Below the pieces are notes generated by a model. That model was not told where the DNA came from. It saw only the letters and a program-made list of their open reading frames with translations, and made no database searches. The position numbers and the translations under genes were made by a program. This document shows positions 25,967 to 35,426 of a stretch of 64,000 nt of DNA, in pieces. Each line of letters opens with the position of its first letter. Positions within the stretch are counted from its first letter, which is position 1. The stretch comes from CAYLJJ01 sp964384025 (GTDB lineage: Bacteria > Myxococcota_A > Bradymonadia > UBA7976 > UBA1532). The stretch lies in assembly GCA_964384025.1 (NCBI GenBank), contig CAYLJJ010000008.1:1-64000 (forward strand), in the 5' to 3' direction.

Positions 25967-28030
25967 ATGCCGACGCTTAAGGTGGCGTTGGCGGGTAACC
26001 CCAACACCGGCAAGACCTCGCTCTTTAACGCCCTGACCGGCTCTATTCAGCATGTGGGTAACTATCCTGGAGTCACCGTTGAGAAGCGGGAGGGAAAGCG
26101 GCGCGGTGAGCTGGGCGTGCTGGAGTTGGAGGATCTCCCTGGAACCTACAGCCTCAACTCCTACTCTCCTGAAGAGCGCATCGCTCAGAAAGCGCTGCTC
26201 TCTGAAAATTATGATGTGGTGATCTTGGTCGCTGACGCCAGCAACCTGGGACGCAGCTTGGTCTTGATGGCTCAGGTGATGCAGACCGGGCAAAAGATGG
26301 TGCTCTGCCTCAATATGATCGATGAAGCTAAGGCATCGGGTATCCAGATCGACAAAGAGAGCATGACACAGCTCTTGGGGATGCCGGTGGTGGAAACCGT
26401 GGCTCATCGAGGAGGCGGGATCGATAACTTAGAGCAGGCGATCTATCAGGCCGATCAGGGGAGCGCGCCCAAAGCACGGCTGGTGCTGGGCCAGCGTATG
26501 GATCATGCCCTTGAGGCGATCAATATTGAACTCGAAGAGCAGAGAGAGAGTTGGACTGCGACCCGCCTGCTGCTGAATGAGCAGCTCTCTGGAATACCAT
26601 CTAAGGCTGTGGAGGTAGCCGCTCGGCAGCGCGCGCTGATCTGCGAGAAGATCGACCAGGATATCGATCTCTTCGTCATTGAGCGCTACTTCGGTTTCGT
26701 AGATGGCCTGCTCAAGGAGGTCCTCAAGCAGCGCTCCTCGATCAACGCTCGTGCGCTCTCAGATCGAATCGACCGCGTTTTGGTCAACCGTATCTTAGGG
26801 ATCCCCATCTTCGCGCTGATGCTCTACGGCCTCTTCTGGTTCACCTTTGAGTTGGGCTCTATCCCGATGGACTGGATCGACGCAGGTTTTGGAGCCTTGG
26901 GAGAGTGGGTCTTGAAGATCTGGCCTGAGGAGAGCGCCCTCCGCTCCCTCATCGTCGATGGGATCATCGCCGGAGTGGGTGGTGTGCTGATCTTCCTGCC
27001 CAACATCTTGATTCTCTTTTTGGGTTTGGCCTTTCTTGAGGACAGCGGCTATCTCGCGAGAGCGGCCTTTCTGCTTGACCGCTTTATGCACCGCTTTGGC
27101 CTACACGGCAAAAGCTTCATCCCGATGGTCACCGGCTTGGGCTGCACCATCCCTGGGATCATGGCGACCCGCACTTTAGAGAATGAGCGAGATCGTTTGA
27201 CCACCATGATGGTCTTGCCGCTGATCTCCTGTGGTGCGCGTCTGCCGATCTGGATGTTGCTGCTCCCCGCGCTCTTTCCGCTGGAGTGGCAGGCTCCGAT
27301 GCTCTGGGGGATCTACTTCACAGGGATCGCCCTCGCGTTGCTCTTAGCTCGGCTTCTTAAGAGCACACTCTTGGGTGGCCTACAGGCTCCCTTCGTGATG
27401 GAGCTGCCTCCCTACCGCATGCCAACGATGAAGGCGGTGATCGGGCGGATGCTGGAGCGCTCAGGGCTCTATGTGAAGAAGGCAGGGACCATCATTTTAG
27501 CGATCTCGATCTTGATGTGGGTCTTCACCTCCTATCCCAAGCCCTCTGAGGAGGAGCTGCAGGCGATGAGCGCTACAGCGATGAGCAGCATGAGCGCTGA
27601 GGAGCTTGAGTCCCTCCAAGCGGGGTTGAGCTTGGAGTACTCTATCGCGGGGCGTATCGGCAAAGTGATGGAGCCGATCTTCAGCCCCCTGGGGTATGAC
27701 TGGAAGATCAACACCGCGCTTTTGGGGGCCTTCGCCGCTAAGGAGGTGTTTGTCGCTCAGATGGGCATCGTCCACTCTATAGGCGAGGTCAATGAGGATT
27801 CTGGGAGCCTTCGAAGCCTCCTCAGAAAGCACTATTCCCCCTTAGTGGGTCTCTCCCTGATCCTCTTTATGCTGATCTCTGCGCCCTGTATGGCCACGGT
27901 GGCGATCACCCGACGAGAGTCTGGGAGTTGGAGGTGGGCGCTCTTTCAGTTCTTTAGCTTAACCATCATCGCCTACCTCATCTCCCTGGGGGTCTATCAG
28001 GTCGGCGGTCTCTTCTGGAGCGCCTCATGA
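25967..28030 (+). CDS. feoB: FeoB ferrous-iron transporter
   Basis: A protein of 687 residues; the ATG at 25967 is preferred over a TTG at 25961. The N-terminal G domain has G1 AGNPNTGKTS, G3 DLPGTYSL and G4 NMID, followed by a helical regulatory region to about residue 270. The membrane part has the two Gate regions and the conserved GLGCTIPGIMATRTL and LPLISCGARLPIW motifs. Together they import Fe(II) across the inner membrane. Length and motifs are those of a normal class I FeoB. It overlaps the small Cys-rich membrane gene downstream (ATGA) and shares the Fur-controlled promoter before feoA. Confidence 0.95.
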   Translation: MPTLKVALAGNPNTGKTSLFNALTGSIQHVGNYPGVTVEKREGKRRGELGVLELEDLPGTYSLNSYSPEERIAQKALLSENYDVVILVADASNLGRSLVLMAQVMQTGQKMVLCLNMIDEAKASGIQIDKESMTQLLGMPVVETVAHRGGGIDNLEQAIYQADQGSAPKARLVLGQRMDHALEAINIELEEQRESWTATRLLLNEQLSGIPSKAVEVAARQRALICEKIDQDIDLFVIERYFGFVDGLLKEVLKQRSSINARALSDRIDRVLVNRILGIPIFALMLYGLFWFTFELGSIPMDWIDAGFGALGEWVLKIWPEESALRSLIVDGIIAGVGGVLIFLPNILILFLGLAFLEDSGYLARAAFLLDRFMHRFGLHGKSFIPMVTGLGCTIPGIMATRTLENERDRLTTMMVLPLISCGARLPIWMLLLPALFPLEWQAPMLWGIYFTGIALALLLARLLKSTLLGGLQAPFVMELPPYRMPTMKAVIGRMLERSGLYVKKAGTIILAISILMWVFTSYPKPSEEELQAMSATAMSSMSAEELESLQAGLSLEYSIAGRIGKVMEPIFSPLGYDWKINTALLGAFAAKEVFVAQMGIVHSIGEVNEDSGSLRSLLRKHYSPLVGLSLILFMLISAPCMATVAITRRESGSWRWALFQFFSLTIIAYLISLGVYQVGGLFWSAS

Positions 28031-28182
28031 GCGAGCTGATCACTGGACTGATCGTCACCTTGGCGGTTGTCTTTCTTGGACGGCGACTTTTAGCGAGCTT
28101 TAAGGGGGAGGGTGGCTGCGGTGGCTGTAGCGGATGCTCTCAAGCGGTGCCTGAGTTGGTCGACATTGAAGAACCAAGATAG
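28027..28182 (+). CDS. FeoB-associated Cys-rich membrane protein
   Basis: A protein of 51 residues whose start overlaps the feoB stop (ATGA). It has one N-terminal membrane helix (LITGLIVTLAVVFLG), then GCGGCSGC, a compact cluster of three cysteines, and a short acidic tail. Size, position and layout match the FeoB-associated Cys-rich membrane protein family, thought to help hand over or sense iron. Translational coupling with feoB makes the call firm, though its biochemical role is not established. Confidence 0.85.
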   Translation: MSELITGLIVTLAVVFLGRRLLASFKGEGGCGGCSGCSQAVPELVDIEEPR

Positions 28183-28637
28183 CTTAAGATCAGGGTGATG
28201 TGAGTCACACTTCAGTACCCCATATTCGATGAACTGGCAGAGGCCCATCGAGCATGATGCGCGATTTGCGCTGGTGTTGCCATAGCTCGGCTGCAACATA
28301 TCACTCACTGGAGGGATCTTTGTCTTGGTCGGCCTCTGCTGCTTCCTGATCTACATCTTCGGTGTTCAGCTTTAGTTGTCGTCATTCGATCCCAGAAGGT
28401 TTGATGCTCAACGGGGACTGGGCGCGAGGTGGCTGTGGAGCGTGGTGCCCGCTGGATATTTATCCAGTGAGCAAACGGAAAACGATTTTTATGCCGGGTG
28501 GCCTCTGAGAGGAGATGGCGATGGAGTAGCGAAGGTATTGTGGAATAGTTTCTCCAGATAGGGAGTTCGATGCGACCTGGATTGACAAAGGCGTAGCTCC
28601 AGAGAGAATAACGCCTTTTAGAATTGAGGAGGTCAGC
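28183..28637. other. intergenic region between the feo and moxR/bat operons
   Basis: No gene is supported. A TGTGAGTCACA palindrome at 28199-28209 lies 17 bases after the last feo gene. The moxR ribosome-binding site GAGGAGG is at 28626-28632. The rest is unremarkable and presumably holds the moxR promoter. Confidence 0.5.
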
Positions 28638-29630
28638 GTGGAGAACGATGTTCGCGTCATCAATGAGCTGGTTCGCAAAGAGAGCCGCTTTGTAGATGAT
28701 ATTTTGGTCGAGGTTGATAAGGTGATCGTCGGCCAGAGAGAGATGGTAGAGCGCTGTATGCTCGGCCTCCTCACCGGCGGACATATCCTCTTGGAGGGTG
28801 TGCCTGGCTTGGCCAAAACCCTCACAGTGAACGCCTTGTCTCAGAGTATCGAGGCAGATTTTCAGAGGATCCAATTCACCCCCGATCTTCTCCCTGCCGA
28901 TCTCATCGGGACCCTGATCTACAATCAGCAGTCTGGCGAATTCACCCCCAAAAAGGGGCCTATCTTCGCCAATATCATCTTGGCTGATGAGATCAACCGT
29001 GCCCCCGCTAAGGTGCAAAGCGCCCTCCTGGAGTCGATGCAGGAGCAGCAGGTGACTATCGGGGACACGAGCTATCCTCTGCCTGAACCCTTTATCGTTA
29101 TGGCGACTCAGAACCCCATCGATCAAGAGGGGACCTATGCCCTGCCTGAGGCTCAGGTGGATCGCTTTATGTTCCTGGTGAAGGTGGGTTACCCCAGCCG
29201 TGAGGAGGAGCGGATCATCATCGAGCGGCAGCTCAACCCTGTGGATTCGAAGATCCGCGCGGTGGTGAACCCCGAGAGGATCAAGAAGGCCCGCGAGGTC
29301 GTGCAGGAGATCTATATTGATGATGGGATCAAGGGCTATATCCTCGACATCATCTTCGCCACTCGTGAGCCAGGGAAGATCAAGGGTCTAGAGAAGTTTG
29401 AGAAGTATATCGAGTATGGTGCCAGCCCTCGTGCCTCTATCTGGTTGGCCCGCGCGGCTCGCGCCCACGCCTTTATGAAGCGGCGAGGTTATGTAACCCC
29501 CGAGGATATCAAGGCGCTCTCTCCCGATATCCTGCGTCATCGTGTGATCCCTACTTATGAGGCGGAAGCGGATAACCTCTCCTCTGATGAGATCATCGCT
29601 CGCATCCTTGAAGTGGTGGAGGTGCCCTGA
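28638..29630 (+). CDS. MoxR-family AAA+ ATPase
   Basis: A protein of 330 residues with a GTG start 5 bases after GAGGAGG. AAA+ motifs are in order: Walker A GVPGLAKT near residue 55, Walker B IILADEINR near 115, sensor 1 VMATQNP near 155, and the MoxR-type EGTYALPEAQVDRF segment. The C-terminal lid contains ASPRASIWLARAARA, typical of the family. MoxR proteins are chaperone-like ATPases that act on von Willebrand A-domain partners. Five such or related proteins follow directly in this operon. The DUF58 gene starts 3 bases after this stop. Confidence 0.92.
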   Translation: MENDVRVINELVRKESRFVDDILVEVDKVIVGQREMVERCMLGLLTGGHILLEGVPGLAKTLTVNALSQSIEADFQRIQFTPDLLPADLIGTLIYNQQSGEFTPKKGPIFANIILADEINRAPAKVQSALLESMQEQQVTIGDTSYPLPEPFIVMATQNPIDQEGTYALPEAQVDRFMFLVKVGYPSREEERIIIERQLNPVDSKIRAVVNPERIKKAREVVQEIYIDDGIKGYILDIIFATREPGKIKGLEKFEKYIEYGASPRASIWLARAARAHAFMKRRGYVTPEDIKALSPDILRHRVIPTYEAEADNLSSDEIIARILEVVEVP

Positions 29631-29633
29631 GGC

Positions 29634-30587
29634 ATGGCTGGCCTGTTCCAAGAGCTGCGCTCAGCTGTTCGCCAAGTCTGGAGTTTTGCGCCCCCCAAAG
29701 AGCCGCAAGACCTCTCCCGAGAGCTGCTGGCTGAGATTCGCCGCATCGAGATTCTCACCCGTCGTTTGGTCAATCAGCAGATGGCAGGGCAGTATCACTC
29801 AGTCTTTAAAGGACGAGGGATGTCCTTCGATGAGGTGCGCCCCTATACCCCTGGAGACGAGCCCCGACTTATCGATTGGAATGTGACCGCTCGCACAGGC
29901 GAGCCCCACGTCAAGACTTTCGTTGAGGAGCGAGAGCTGACTGTCCTTCTGATGGTGGATATCTCTGGCTCTATGGCTTTTGGCACGGTGCGAGATGAGA
30001 AGCGGGTCGTCGCCGCGCGCCTAGCCGCCATTATGGCTTTCTCCGCCATCAAAAATGGAGATCGTGTGGGCTTGGTGGCTTTTAGCGATCAGGTGGAACT
30101 CTATGTTCCTCCCAAAAAGGGGCGTAAGCATGTCCTGCGCATCATCGATGAGATCCTCAGCTTTCATTCTGTCGGCGCGGGCACCGATCTGGGTGGCGCG
30201 TTGGAGTTTGTGGGTCGAGTGATCCGTCGTAAGGCGGTGGTCTTTCTTATCTCCGACTTCCTGGATGAGGGCTATGAGCGCTCCCTGAATGTCACCGCCC
30301 GTCGCCATGATCTGATCCCCATGCGTATCAAAGATCGCGCTGAAGAGCAGCTCAAGAAACTGGGGCTCTTGATCATGGAAGACGCTGAAGGTGGTGCTCC
30401 CTCCGCCATCGACACCGGCTCCCCCTTTGTCCGCAAGGGCTATGCTGAGGAGCAGGCACGGCGCGGCAGGGTTCAAGTTGATGATCTCAAGCGCTATGGG
30501 GTCAGCCCCATCGAGGTCTACACCGACGCAGAAGACTACGCAGCGCCCCTGGTCAACTATTTCCGTATCCGGGCGAGGCGCTCATGA
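29634..30587 (+). CDS. DUF58 domain protein (vWA-like)
   Basis: A protein of 317 residues with the DUF58 hallmark HSVFKGRGMSFDEVRPYTPGD-type segment near residues 55-75 and DWNVTARTG after it. A von Willebrand A-like domain has the metal site DISGSM near residue 107. It is cytoplasmic, with no signal or membrane helix. DUF58 proteins regularly sit between MoxR and the Bat genes and probably adapt the ATPase to its membrane partners. It overlaps the next gene (ATGA). Confidence 0.9.
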   Translation: MAGLFQELRSAVRQVWSFAPPKEPQDLSRELLAEIRRIEILTRRLVNQQMAGQYHSVFKGRGMSFDEVRPYTPGDEPRLIDWNVTARTGEPHVKTFVEERELTVLLMVDISGSMAFGTVRDEKRVVAARLAAIMAFSAIKNGDRVGLVAFSDQVELYVPPKKGRKHVLRIIDEILSFHSVGAGTDLGGALEFVGRVIRRKAVVFLISDFLDEGYERSLNVTARRHDLIPMRIKDRAEEQLKKLGLLIMEDAEGGAPSAIDTGSPFVRKGYAEEQARRGRVQVDDLKRYGVSPIEVYTDAEDYAAPLVNYFRIRARRS

Positions 30588-31864
30588 GCTGGTTTTTCCT
30601 CTTGCTTTTGGCAGATGCAGGAGCTGCCCCTGAACTCCCCGCACCTCCTGCTGCTCCGATGGTTTTAGCGGACGCAGGGCAGAGTCTTGAGAGCCCAGCA
30701 GCCCCTGGCCCAGAGATCCCCGCGCCTCCAGCCGCTCCAGTGGTCTTGGTAGACGCAGGACTGAGCCCTGAGCGTCTCGCGCTCCCAGCCGCTCCGATGA
30801 ATCTGGGGCCTAAGCCTCCTGCTCCTCTCTCAAGCCCTCCGCTGAGGAGCCCTGAGCTGCCCAAGAAGCCCAAGCTCTCAAACCCTCCAGCGGCACCAGA
30901 GGTTCAACTTAAAGCCCCTACGCCTTCTCCTGCTCCCCCAGTAATACCTCCTGAGGTGCAGCTTGAGTGTGAGCCTCGCCCCGTGGCTCTGGGGGCTCCC
31001 CTAAACTGTCGAGTTGAGATTCGACACTCAAAAGAGATGAGCGTAGCGGTGACCGCTCCAGCGGGCGCAGAGACCCTGGATCCTGATCCTCCAGAGCCTC
31101 TACCAGATGGCCGGTTGCTGACCACACGGCACTTTAAAACCCGCGCTCAGATCCCCAAGCCCCTACGTCTGGAGGGGGTCAGCGTGACTTGGCAGCGAAT
31201 TGGCGGTCAGGAGGGTCGCGTCGAGGTACCTGCCCAAGAGATTCCTGTTAAGAGTATGCTCCTGGGCGCACAGAACCCTCAGTTTCGTAGCTTTCAGGCT
31301 CTGCCTGAAGAGCCGGAGAAGGCTGAAGAGGCTGAAGCGATCGAAGCTTTCTGGGCACGTCATGGTCCTTTGAACCACCTCCTCCTTAACTGGCCCCTGA
31401 TCATCGGCCTTATTCTTCTGCTGGTCGCGCTCCTGGCACTGCTCTTGGGGATGCTTGTTCGGCGCTGGTTGGATCGTCGTGATCGGCAGGAGATCCCCTG
31501 GGTTGATCCTCGCCCAGCTCATATCATCGCTCTTGAGGCCCTGGAGATGTTGCGCGCCCGAGAGCTGATCGCTCAGGGGGAGATGAAGGATTTTTATGTG
31601 CGCATCTCCGAGATCATCCGCGCCTATCTAGAGCGGCGCTTTGGCTTCACCGCTCTAGAGATGACCAGCGATGAGATTCGTGGACAGATGCAGTGCTTGG
31701 AGCTCAGCGCTGAGGCTCATCAAGGCATGGATGACTTCCTAATGGAGACCGATCTGGTGAAGTTTGCAGACTTCGCTCCCTCGGAGTCGGAGGCGGACAC
31801 GGTGATGAAGCAGGCCCGAGGGCTGATCAACTCCACCCGTGTTCAAGAGGAGGAGGAGAGATGA
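30584..31864 (+). CDS. Pro-rich single-pass membrane protein of the bat operon (BatD/DUF4381-like position)
   Basis: A protein of 426 residues. After a short hydrophobic start there is a Pro/Ala-rich region to about residue 120 with three imperfect PAPPAAP-x-VL-x-DAG units. A periplasmic beta-domain follows, then a membrane helix near 265-287 and a cytoplasmic helical domain (FYVRISEIIRAYLERRFG, FLMETDLVKFADFAPS). That cytoplasmic part resembles the C-terminal ends of BatD and DUF4381 proteins. It occupies the place where many MoxR operons carry a small DUF4381 gene, so it may be an expanded version. It overlaps both neighbours by ATGA, so expression is tightly coupled. The family assignment is by context and resemblance. 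Confidence 0.7.
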   Translation: MSWFFLLLLADAGAAPELPAPPAAPMVLADAGQSLESPAAPGPEIPAPPAAPVVLVDAGLSPERLALPAAPMNLGPKPPAPLSSPPLRSPELPKKPKLSNPPAAPEVQLKAPTPSPAPPVIPPEVQLECEPRPVALGAPLNCRVEIRHSKEMSVAVTAPAGAETLDPDPPEPLPDGRLLTTRHFKTRAQIPKPLRLEGVSVTWQRIGGQEGRVEVPAQEIPVKSMLLGAQNPQFRSFQALPEEPEKAEEAEAIEAFWARHGPLNHLLLNWPLIIGLILLLVALLALLLGMLVRRWLDRRDRQEIPWVDPRPAHIIALEALEMLRARELIAQGEMKDFYVRISEIIRAYLERRFGFTALEMTSDEIRGQMQCLELSAEAHQGMDDFLMETDLVKFADFAPSESEADTVMKQARGLINSTRVQEEEER

Positions 31865-32919
31865 TCTGGCCCGATCTCTCCTTCTGGTTTTGGATAGCGC
31901 TCTTTGCGCTGCTGCTCTTTAGTCTGCTGATCTGGTCGAGGGCTTGGTTTCTGCGTTGGAAGCAGATCCCTGGGCTGCGCTTCCCCGCCCAGCGACGTAT
32001 GAAGGGGATCAAACGTGGCTGGCGAGCGCGCCTACTCTGGATCCCACTCTGGCTCCGAGGTCTGGCGCTGCTGCTGCTGCTCTTCGCTTTAAGCCGCCCC
32101 CAATACGCAGATGAGGACACCGCTGAGGTGGAAGGCGTTGATATTGTGGTGGCCTTTGACCTCTCCGGTTCGATGGCCTCGGTGGATATCAAAGATGAGG
32201 AGCTGATCGCGCTTCAGCAGGATGGTAAAGAGCCTCAGGACCGCTTTAGCATCGCCGTACAGGTCCTCCGCGATTTTATCGAGAGCCGCCGCTATGACCG
32301 GGTGAGCTTGGTGATCTTCGGTCAGCAAGCCTTTGTACAGTTTCCGTTGACCCTGGACTACGGAGCGATGTTGCGCATTTTAGATCGCATGGAGATGGGG
32401 GATATCGAGGGCTCCAGCACGGTGATCGGCAACGCTTTAGCGATGAGCTTAGCGCGGCTCAAGGAGAGCGAGGCTAAGACTAAGCTGATTATCCTGATCA
32501 CCGATGGTGAAGATAACGGCAGCAACATCTCTCCTGTAGAGATGGCTCAAGCCGCCGCCGAGCGGGAGATCAGCATCTTCCCCATCTTGGTGGGCACTGA
32601 GGATCAGTCCCGACAACCCACCCAGGCCCGTGACCTCTTCACCGGGCATCGTATCTATAAGAAGGTGGACAACCCCGTAAACCCTGCGCTCCTAGAGCAG
32701 ATCGCTACGCTCACCGGAGGCAGCTTCTATCGATCCACGGATAAAGAGAGCCTCACCAATGACTTCCATGACATTTTGGATCGCTTTGAGAAGTCTCGGC
32801 TCGTTGACTATGCCGCCGCTGAGCGACGTGAGCTTTATCTCTGGTTTCTGTTACCCGCTTTGGCCCTCCTGTTTTTGGAGGTGCTGCTCTCTCAGACAAT
32901 CTTACGGAGGTTCCCCTAA
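31861..32919 (+). CDS. batA: BatA, membrane vWA protein
   Basis: A protein of 352 residues. Two N-terminal hydrophobic segments, one at the very start and one near residues 62-78, precede a von Willebrand A domain with a complete metal site: DLSGSM near 100, a Thr in the SSTVIGNA loop and an Asp in LITDGED. A C-terminal hydrophobic helix closes the protein. This is the usual BatA layout, with the vWA domain held on the membrane between helices. The Bat system was first linked to aerotolerance in Bacteroides and is more generally tied to envelope stress. It overlaps the gene before by 4 bases and batB by 1. Confidence 0.88.
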   Translation: MIWPDLSFWFWIALFALLLFSLLIWSRAWFLRWKQIPGLRFPAQRRMKGIKRGWRARLLWIPLWLRGLALLLLLFALSRPQYADEDTAEVEGVDIVVAFDLSGSMASVDIKDEELIALQQDGKEPQDRFSIAVQVLRDFIESRRYDRVSLVIFGQQAFVQFPLTLDYGAMLRILDRMEMGDIEGSSTVIGNALAMSLARLKESEAKTKLIILITDGEDNGSNISPVEMAQAAAEREISIFPILVGTEDQSRQPTQARDLFTGHRIYKKVDNPVNPALLEQIATLTGGSFYRSTDKESLTNDFHDILDRFEKSRLVDYAAAERRELYLWFLLPALALLFLEVLLSQTILRRFP

Positions 32920-33980
32920 TGCGCTGGGGTGAGTCGAGCCTCTGGTGGCTCTGGATCCTACCTGTACTCTCTCTGCTGCTCTTCGCTTATGGGCAGCTTA
33001 TCCGCCGTTATCTCCTCAAGAGCCTGGGACACTCAGCTCTGATTCGTCGCCTCTTAGAGAGCTACTCTCCAGAGCGCCGCCTCTTTAAACAGCTCCTGCT
33101 GCTCCTCAGCATCTGCCTGTTGGTTCTGGCCGCTCTACGTCCTCAATATGGTCGTCGTCCTGAGCCGATCCGTCAAACCGGGATCGATCTGGCAGTAGCC
33201 TTTGATATCAGCAAGTCGATGTTGGCTCGCGATGTGGCTCCCTCGCGTCTAGAAGCTGCCCGAGGCGCTTTGATGCATCTCCTGGGCAGCTTGCACGGAC
33301 ACCGCATGGCTCTGGTGCCTTTCGCTGGGGTGGCTTTTACTCAAACCCCTCTCACCGAAGATAAGAGCGCCATTCGCCTCTATCTACGACAGCTCGATCC
33401 TCAACAGATGCCCGTCGGAGGGACCAACCTCAGCATGGCGATCAACCAGGGTGTGGATCTCCTGACAGGTAAGAAAGATCGCGGTGACCGCGCCAGCCGC
33501 AGCCGCGTCCTGCTGCTGATCACCGATGGTGAGGATGCTTCAGAAGATCAGGGAGAGGCTGCTAAGGAAGCCGCTCGTAAGGCTGCTGAAGCTGGAGTGA
33601 TGCTCTATACCCTCGCTGTGGGTACCCGGCTGGGGGAGCCGATCCCGATGCTCAATGAAGATGGCACCCACGCGGGCTATCAAAAGGGACAGGATGGAAA
33701 ACCGATCTACAGCAAACTGAACTTGCCCCTCCTCAAAGAGCTGACCCGCCTCGCGGATCCTGGACAGATGGAGGAGCAGCGGGTCTTTGTAGAGGATGCC
33801 CAGGGAGGGGCGATCTTGGCTCTGGGTGAAAGCTTGGAGCATCTGCAGAAGTCAACCATGGAGGGCGCCATCCGTCACCGTCATGGAGAGAAGTTTCAAT
33901 ATCTGATCCTGCCTGCTCTGCTGTTACTGTTGGGAGATCTGCTCCTGGGGGAGCGCCGTCGATGGGAGCTTCAAGGATGA
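32919..33980 (+). CDS. batB: BatB, membrane vWA protein
   Basis: A protein of 353 residues, the second von Willebrand A protein of the operon. The layout is like BatA: two N-terminal hydrophobic segments, a vWA domain with DISKSM near residue 92 (the metal site reads DxSxS, so Ser positions are kept), PVGGTNLSMAI, LLITDGEDAS, and a C-terminal helix. It probably forms a complex with BatA and BatD at the membrane. It starts on the last base of the batA stop and overlaps the next gene by 4 bases. Confidence 0.88.
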   Translation: MRWGESSLWWLWILPVLSLLLFAYGQLIRRYLLKSLGHSALIRRLLESYSPERRLFKQLLLLLSICLLVLAALRPQYGRRPEPIRQTGIDLAVAFDISKSMLARDVAPSRLEAARGALMHLLGSLHGHRMALVPFAGVAFTQTPLTEDKSAIRLYLRQLDPQQMPVGGTNLSMAINQGVDLLTGKKDRGDRASRSRVLLLITDGEDASEDQGEAAKEAARKAAEAGVMLYTLAVGTRLGEPIPMLNEDGTHAGYQKGQDGKPIYSKLNLPLLKELTRLADPGQMEEQRVFVEDAQGGAILALGESLEHLQKSTMEGAIRHRHGEKFQYLILPALLLLLGDLLLGERRRWELQG

Positions 33981-35416
33981 AGTCGCCTCTCAAAATCAAA
34001 GCTCTACCTCTCTTCCTCGCCCTGCTGTTTCTCTCCGGTCATGGCCCTTTCCAGTGTGAGGATCAAGATCTCAACGAGGCTCGAACTGCGCTTAAGGCGG
34101 GGCAGCTAGAGCAGGCCCAGGAGCATCTGGCTGAGGTAGATGAGGATCTCCCAGAGCCTCATCTCGCGCGAGCCATCATCTACTTGATGGAGGAGAAGCA
34201 TGAGGAGGCAGGCTCTTCACTCGATCAAGCTTGGCGAGGTCTAGCCACCGCTGCCACCGAGGAGGCTGATCCCGAGCGCCTCTCTCAGCTCCGCCGTCGG
34301 GTGGCCTTTGCCCGCGGTTTGGCTGCTGTTCAAAGCAAGGACTGGCCGAGCGCTCAAGCAGAGTTTCTCAGGGTCCTTGAAGAGGATCCTGAGGATGAAG
34401 ATGCTCGCTGGAACTTAGAGATGGCTTGGTATCACGCTCACCCTCCCTGTCACCTCAGGGAGGATGATCATGAGCCTGATAACACTCCCAAGGATGCACC
34501 ACCCTGGAGCCCAGAGAAGGCTCAGGAGCGGAGGCTCTGCCCCACAAATGAGGACTGGTACAGTATCGCGGTCAACTCAGGGGCGATGATCTATGTCACC
34601 TTAGAGGGAGAGCTTGAGCAACCCCCTGGAGAGAGCGGTAAGGAGCGAGAGGTGCAACTGGCCCTCTATCCTCCCGACGAGGCTGAGCCTCGCGATAAAG
34701 ATCTCTTAGGTGAAGAGGGCGCTCGCGTGGGGATCAAGAACGCCGCTCAGGAGGGCGCTTGGAAGGTACAGGTCGGTGGCCCTGGAGAGGCAGAGTTAAA
34801 ATACAACCTCCGCGTCGCTGTAGTGCCTCCCTGCCCGGTCGATGATCCCATGGAGGAGAATGATGATCCCAGCGCAGCCAAGGCTCTAGAGGGTGAGGGC
34901 AAATCTGGCTTGAAGGCATGCCCTGATGATGCTGATTGGTATCAGATCTCCATCCCAGAGAAGGAGGGTCGCCGCGTCAGCATTGGCTTTGATCCTGAGC
35001 GTGGCCCCTTGGAGGTCGGGCTCTATGATCGGGAGGGTCTTGCGCTCCTGGCCCGTGCTCAGCCCTCAGGAGGAGGCGCTCAGCTTCGTATCCCTAAGGC
35101 CGCAGAGGCGCAGCAAGTCCTCTTGAGGATCTCCACTCTGACGGAACAGGAGAACCTCTATGATCTGCAAATCTCACCTGACAATGAGGGGGATGATCAG
35201 AAGGATCAGCAGGATCAGAAAGACCAACAGGAGCAGGAAGATCAGCAGGATCAGAAAGACCAGCAGGATCAGCAGGATCAGGAAGATCAGCAGAAGCAGC
35301 CCCAAGAGATCCCGATGGAGAAGCTGATCGAGGCCCTGGATGAGCAGAAGGGGAACCCACAGCTTGAGAAGGCCCTGCGCCAACTGAAGGTGATCCCACA
35401 GATGGAAGATCGCTGA
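33977..35416 (+). CDS. batC: BatC-like TPR protein with Gln/Asp-rich tail
   Basis: A protein of 479 residues. The ATG at 33977 gives the ATGA overlap with batB that is typical of this operon; a start at 33962 is possible. A signal peptide is followed by TPR-like helices (residues about 25-155: ARTALKAGQLEQAQEHL, AEFLRVLEEDPEDEDARWNLE). Two copies of a beta-domain follow, each introduced by a C..D-x-EPD/MEEND-type acidic turn and a CP-x-D-x-DWY motif. Near the end is a highly repetitive Asp/Gln/Lys run (about residues 402-445). The tail EKLIEALDEQKGNPQ resembles other BatC C-termini. Ordinary BatC is shorter, so the duplicated beta-domains are an enlargement. Confidence 0.75.
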   Translation: MKSPLKIKALPLFLALLFLSGHGPFQCEDQDLNEARTALKAGQLEQAQEHLAEVDEDLPEPHLARAIIYLMEEKHEEAGSSLDQAWRGLATAATEEADPERLSQLRRRVAFARGLAAVQSKDWPSAQAEFLRVLEEDPEDEDARWNLEMAWYHAHPPCHLREDDHEPDNTPKDAPPWSPEKAQERRLCPTNEDWYSIAVNSGAMIYVTLEGELEQPPGESGKEREVQLALYPPDEAEPRDKDLLGEEGARVGIKNAAQEGAWKVQVGGPGEAELKYNLRVAVVPPCPVDDPMEENDDPSAAKALEGEGKSGLKACPDDADWYQISIPEKEGRRVSIGFDPERGPLEVGLYDREGLALLARAQPSGGGAQLRIPKAAEAQQVLLRISTLTEQENLYDLQISPDNEGDDQKDQQDQKDQQEQEDQQDQKDQQDQQDQEDQQKQPQEIPMEKLIEALDEQKGNPQLEKALRQLKVIPQMEDR

Positions 35417-35426
35417 GGAGCCACTC

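Noticed and set aside
28199..28209. TGTGAGTCACA palindrome as a CRP-type site
   Set aside because: CRP sites need six bases between TGTGA and TCACA; here there is one. No dependent gene is suitably placed.
28305..29126. 273-codon minus-strand frame over the moxR start
   Set aside because: It is antisense to the conserved Walker A/B region of moxR, with no start signal and no family resemblance.
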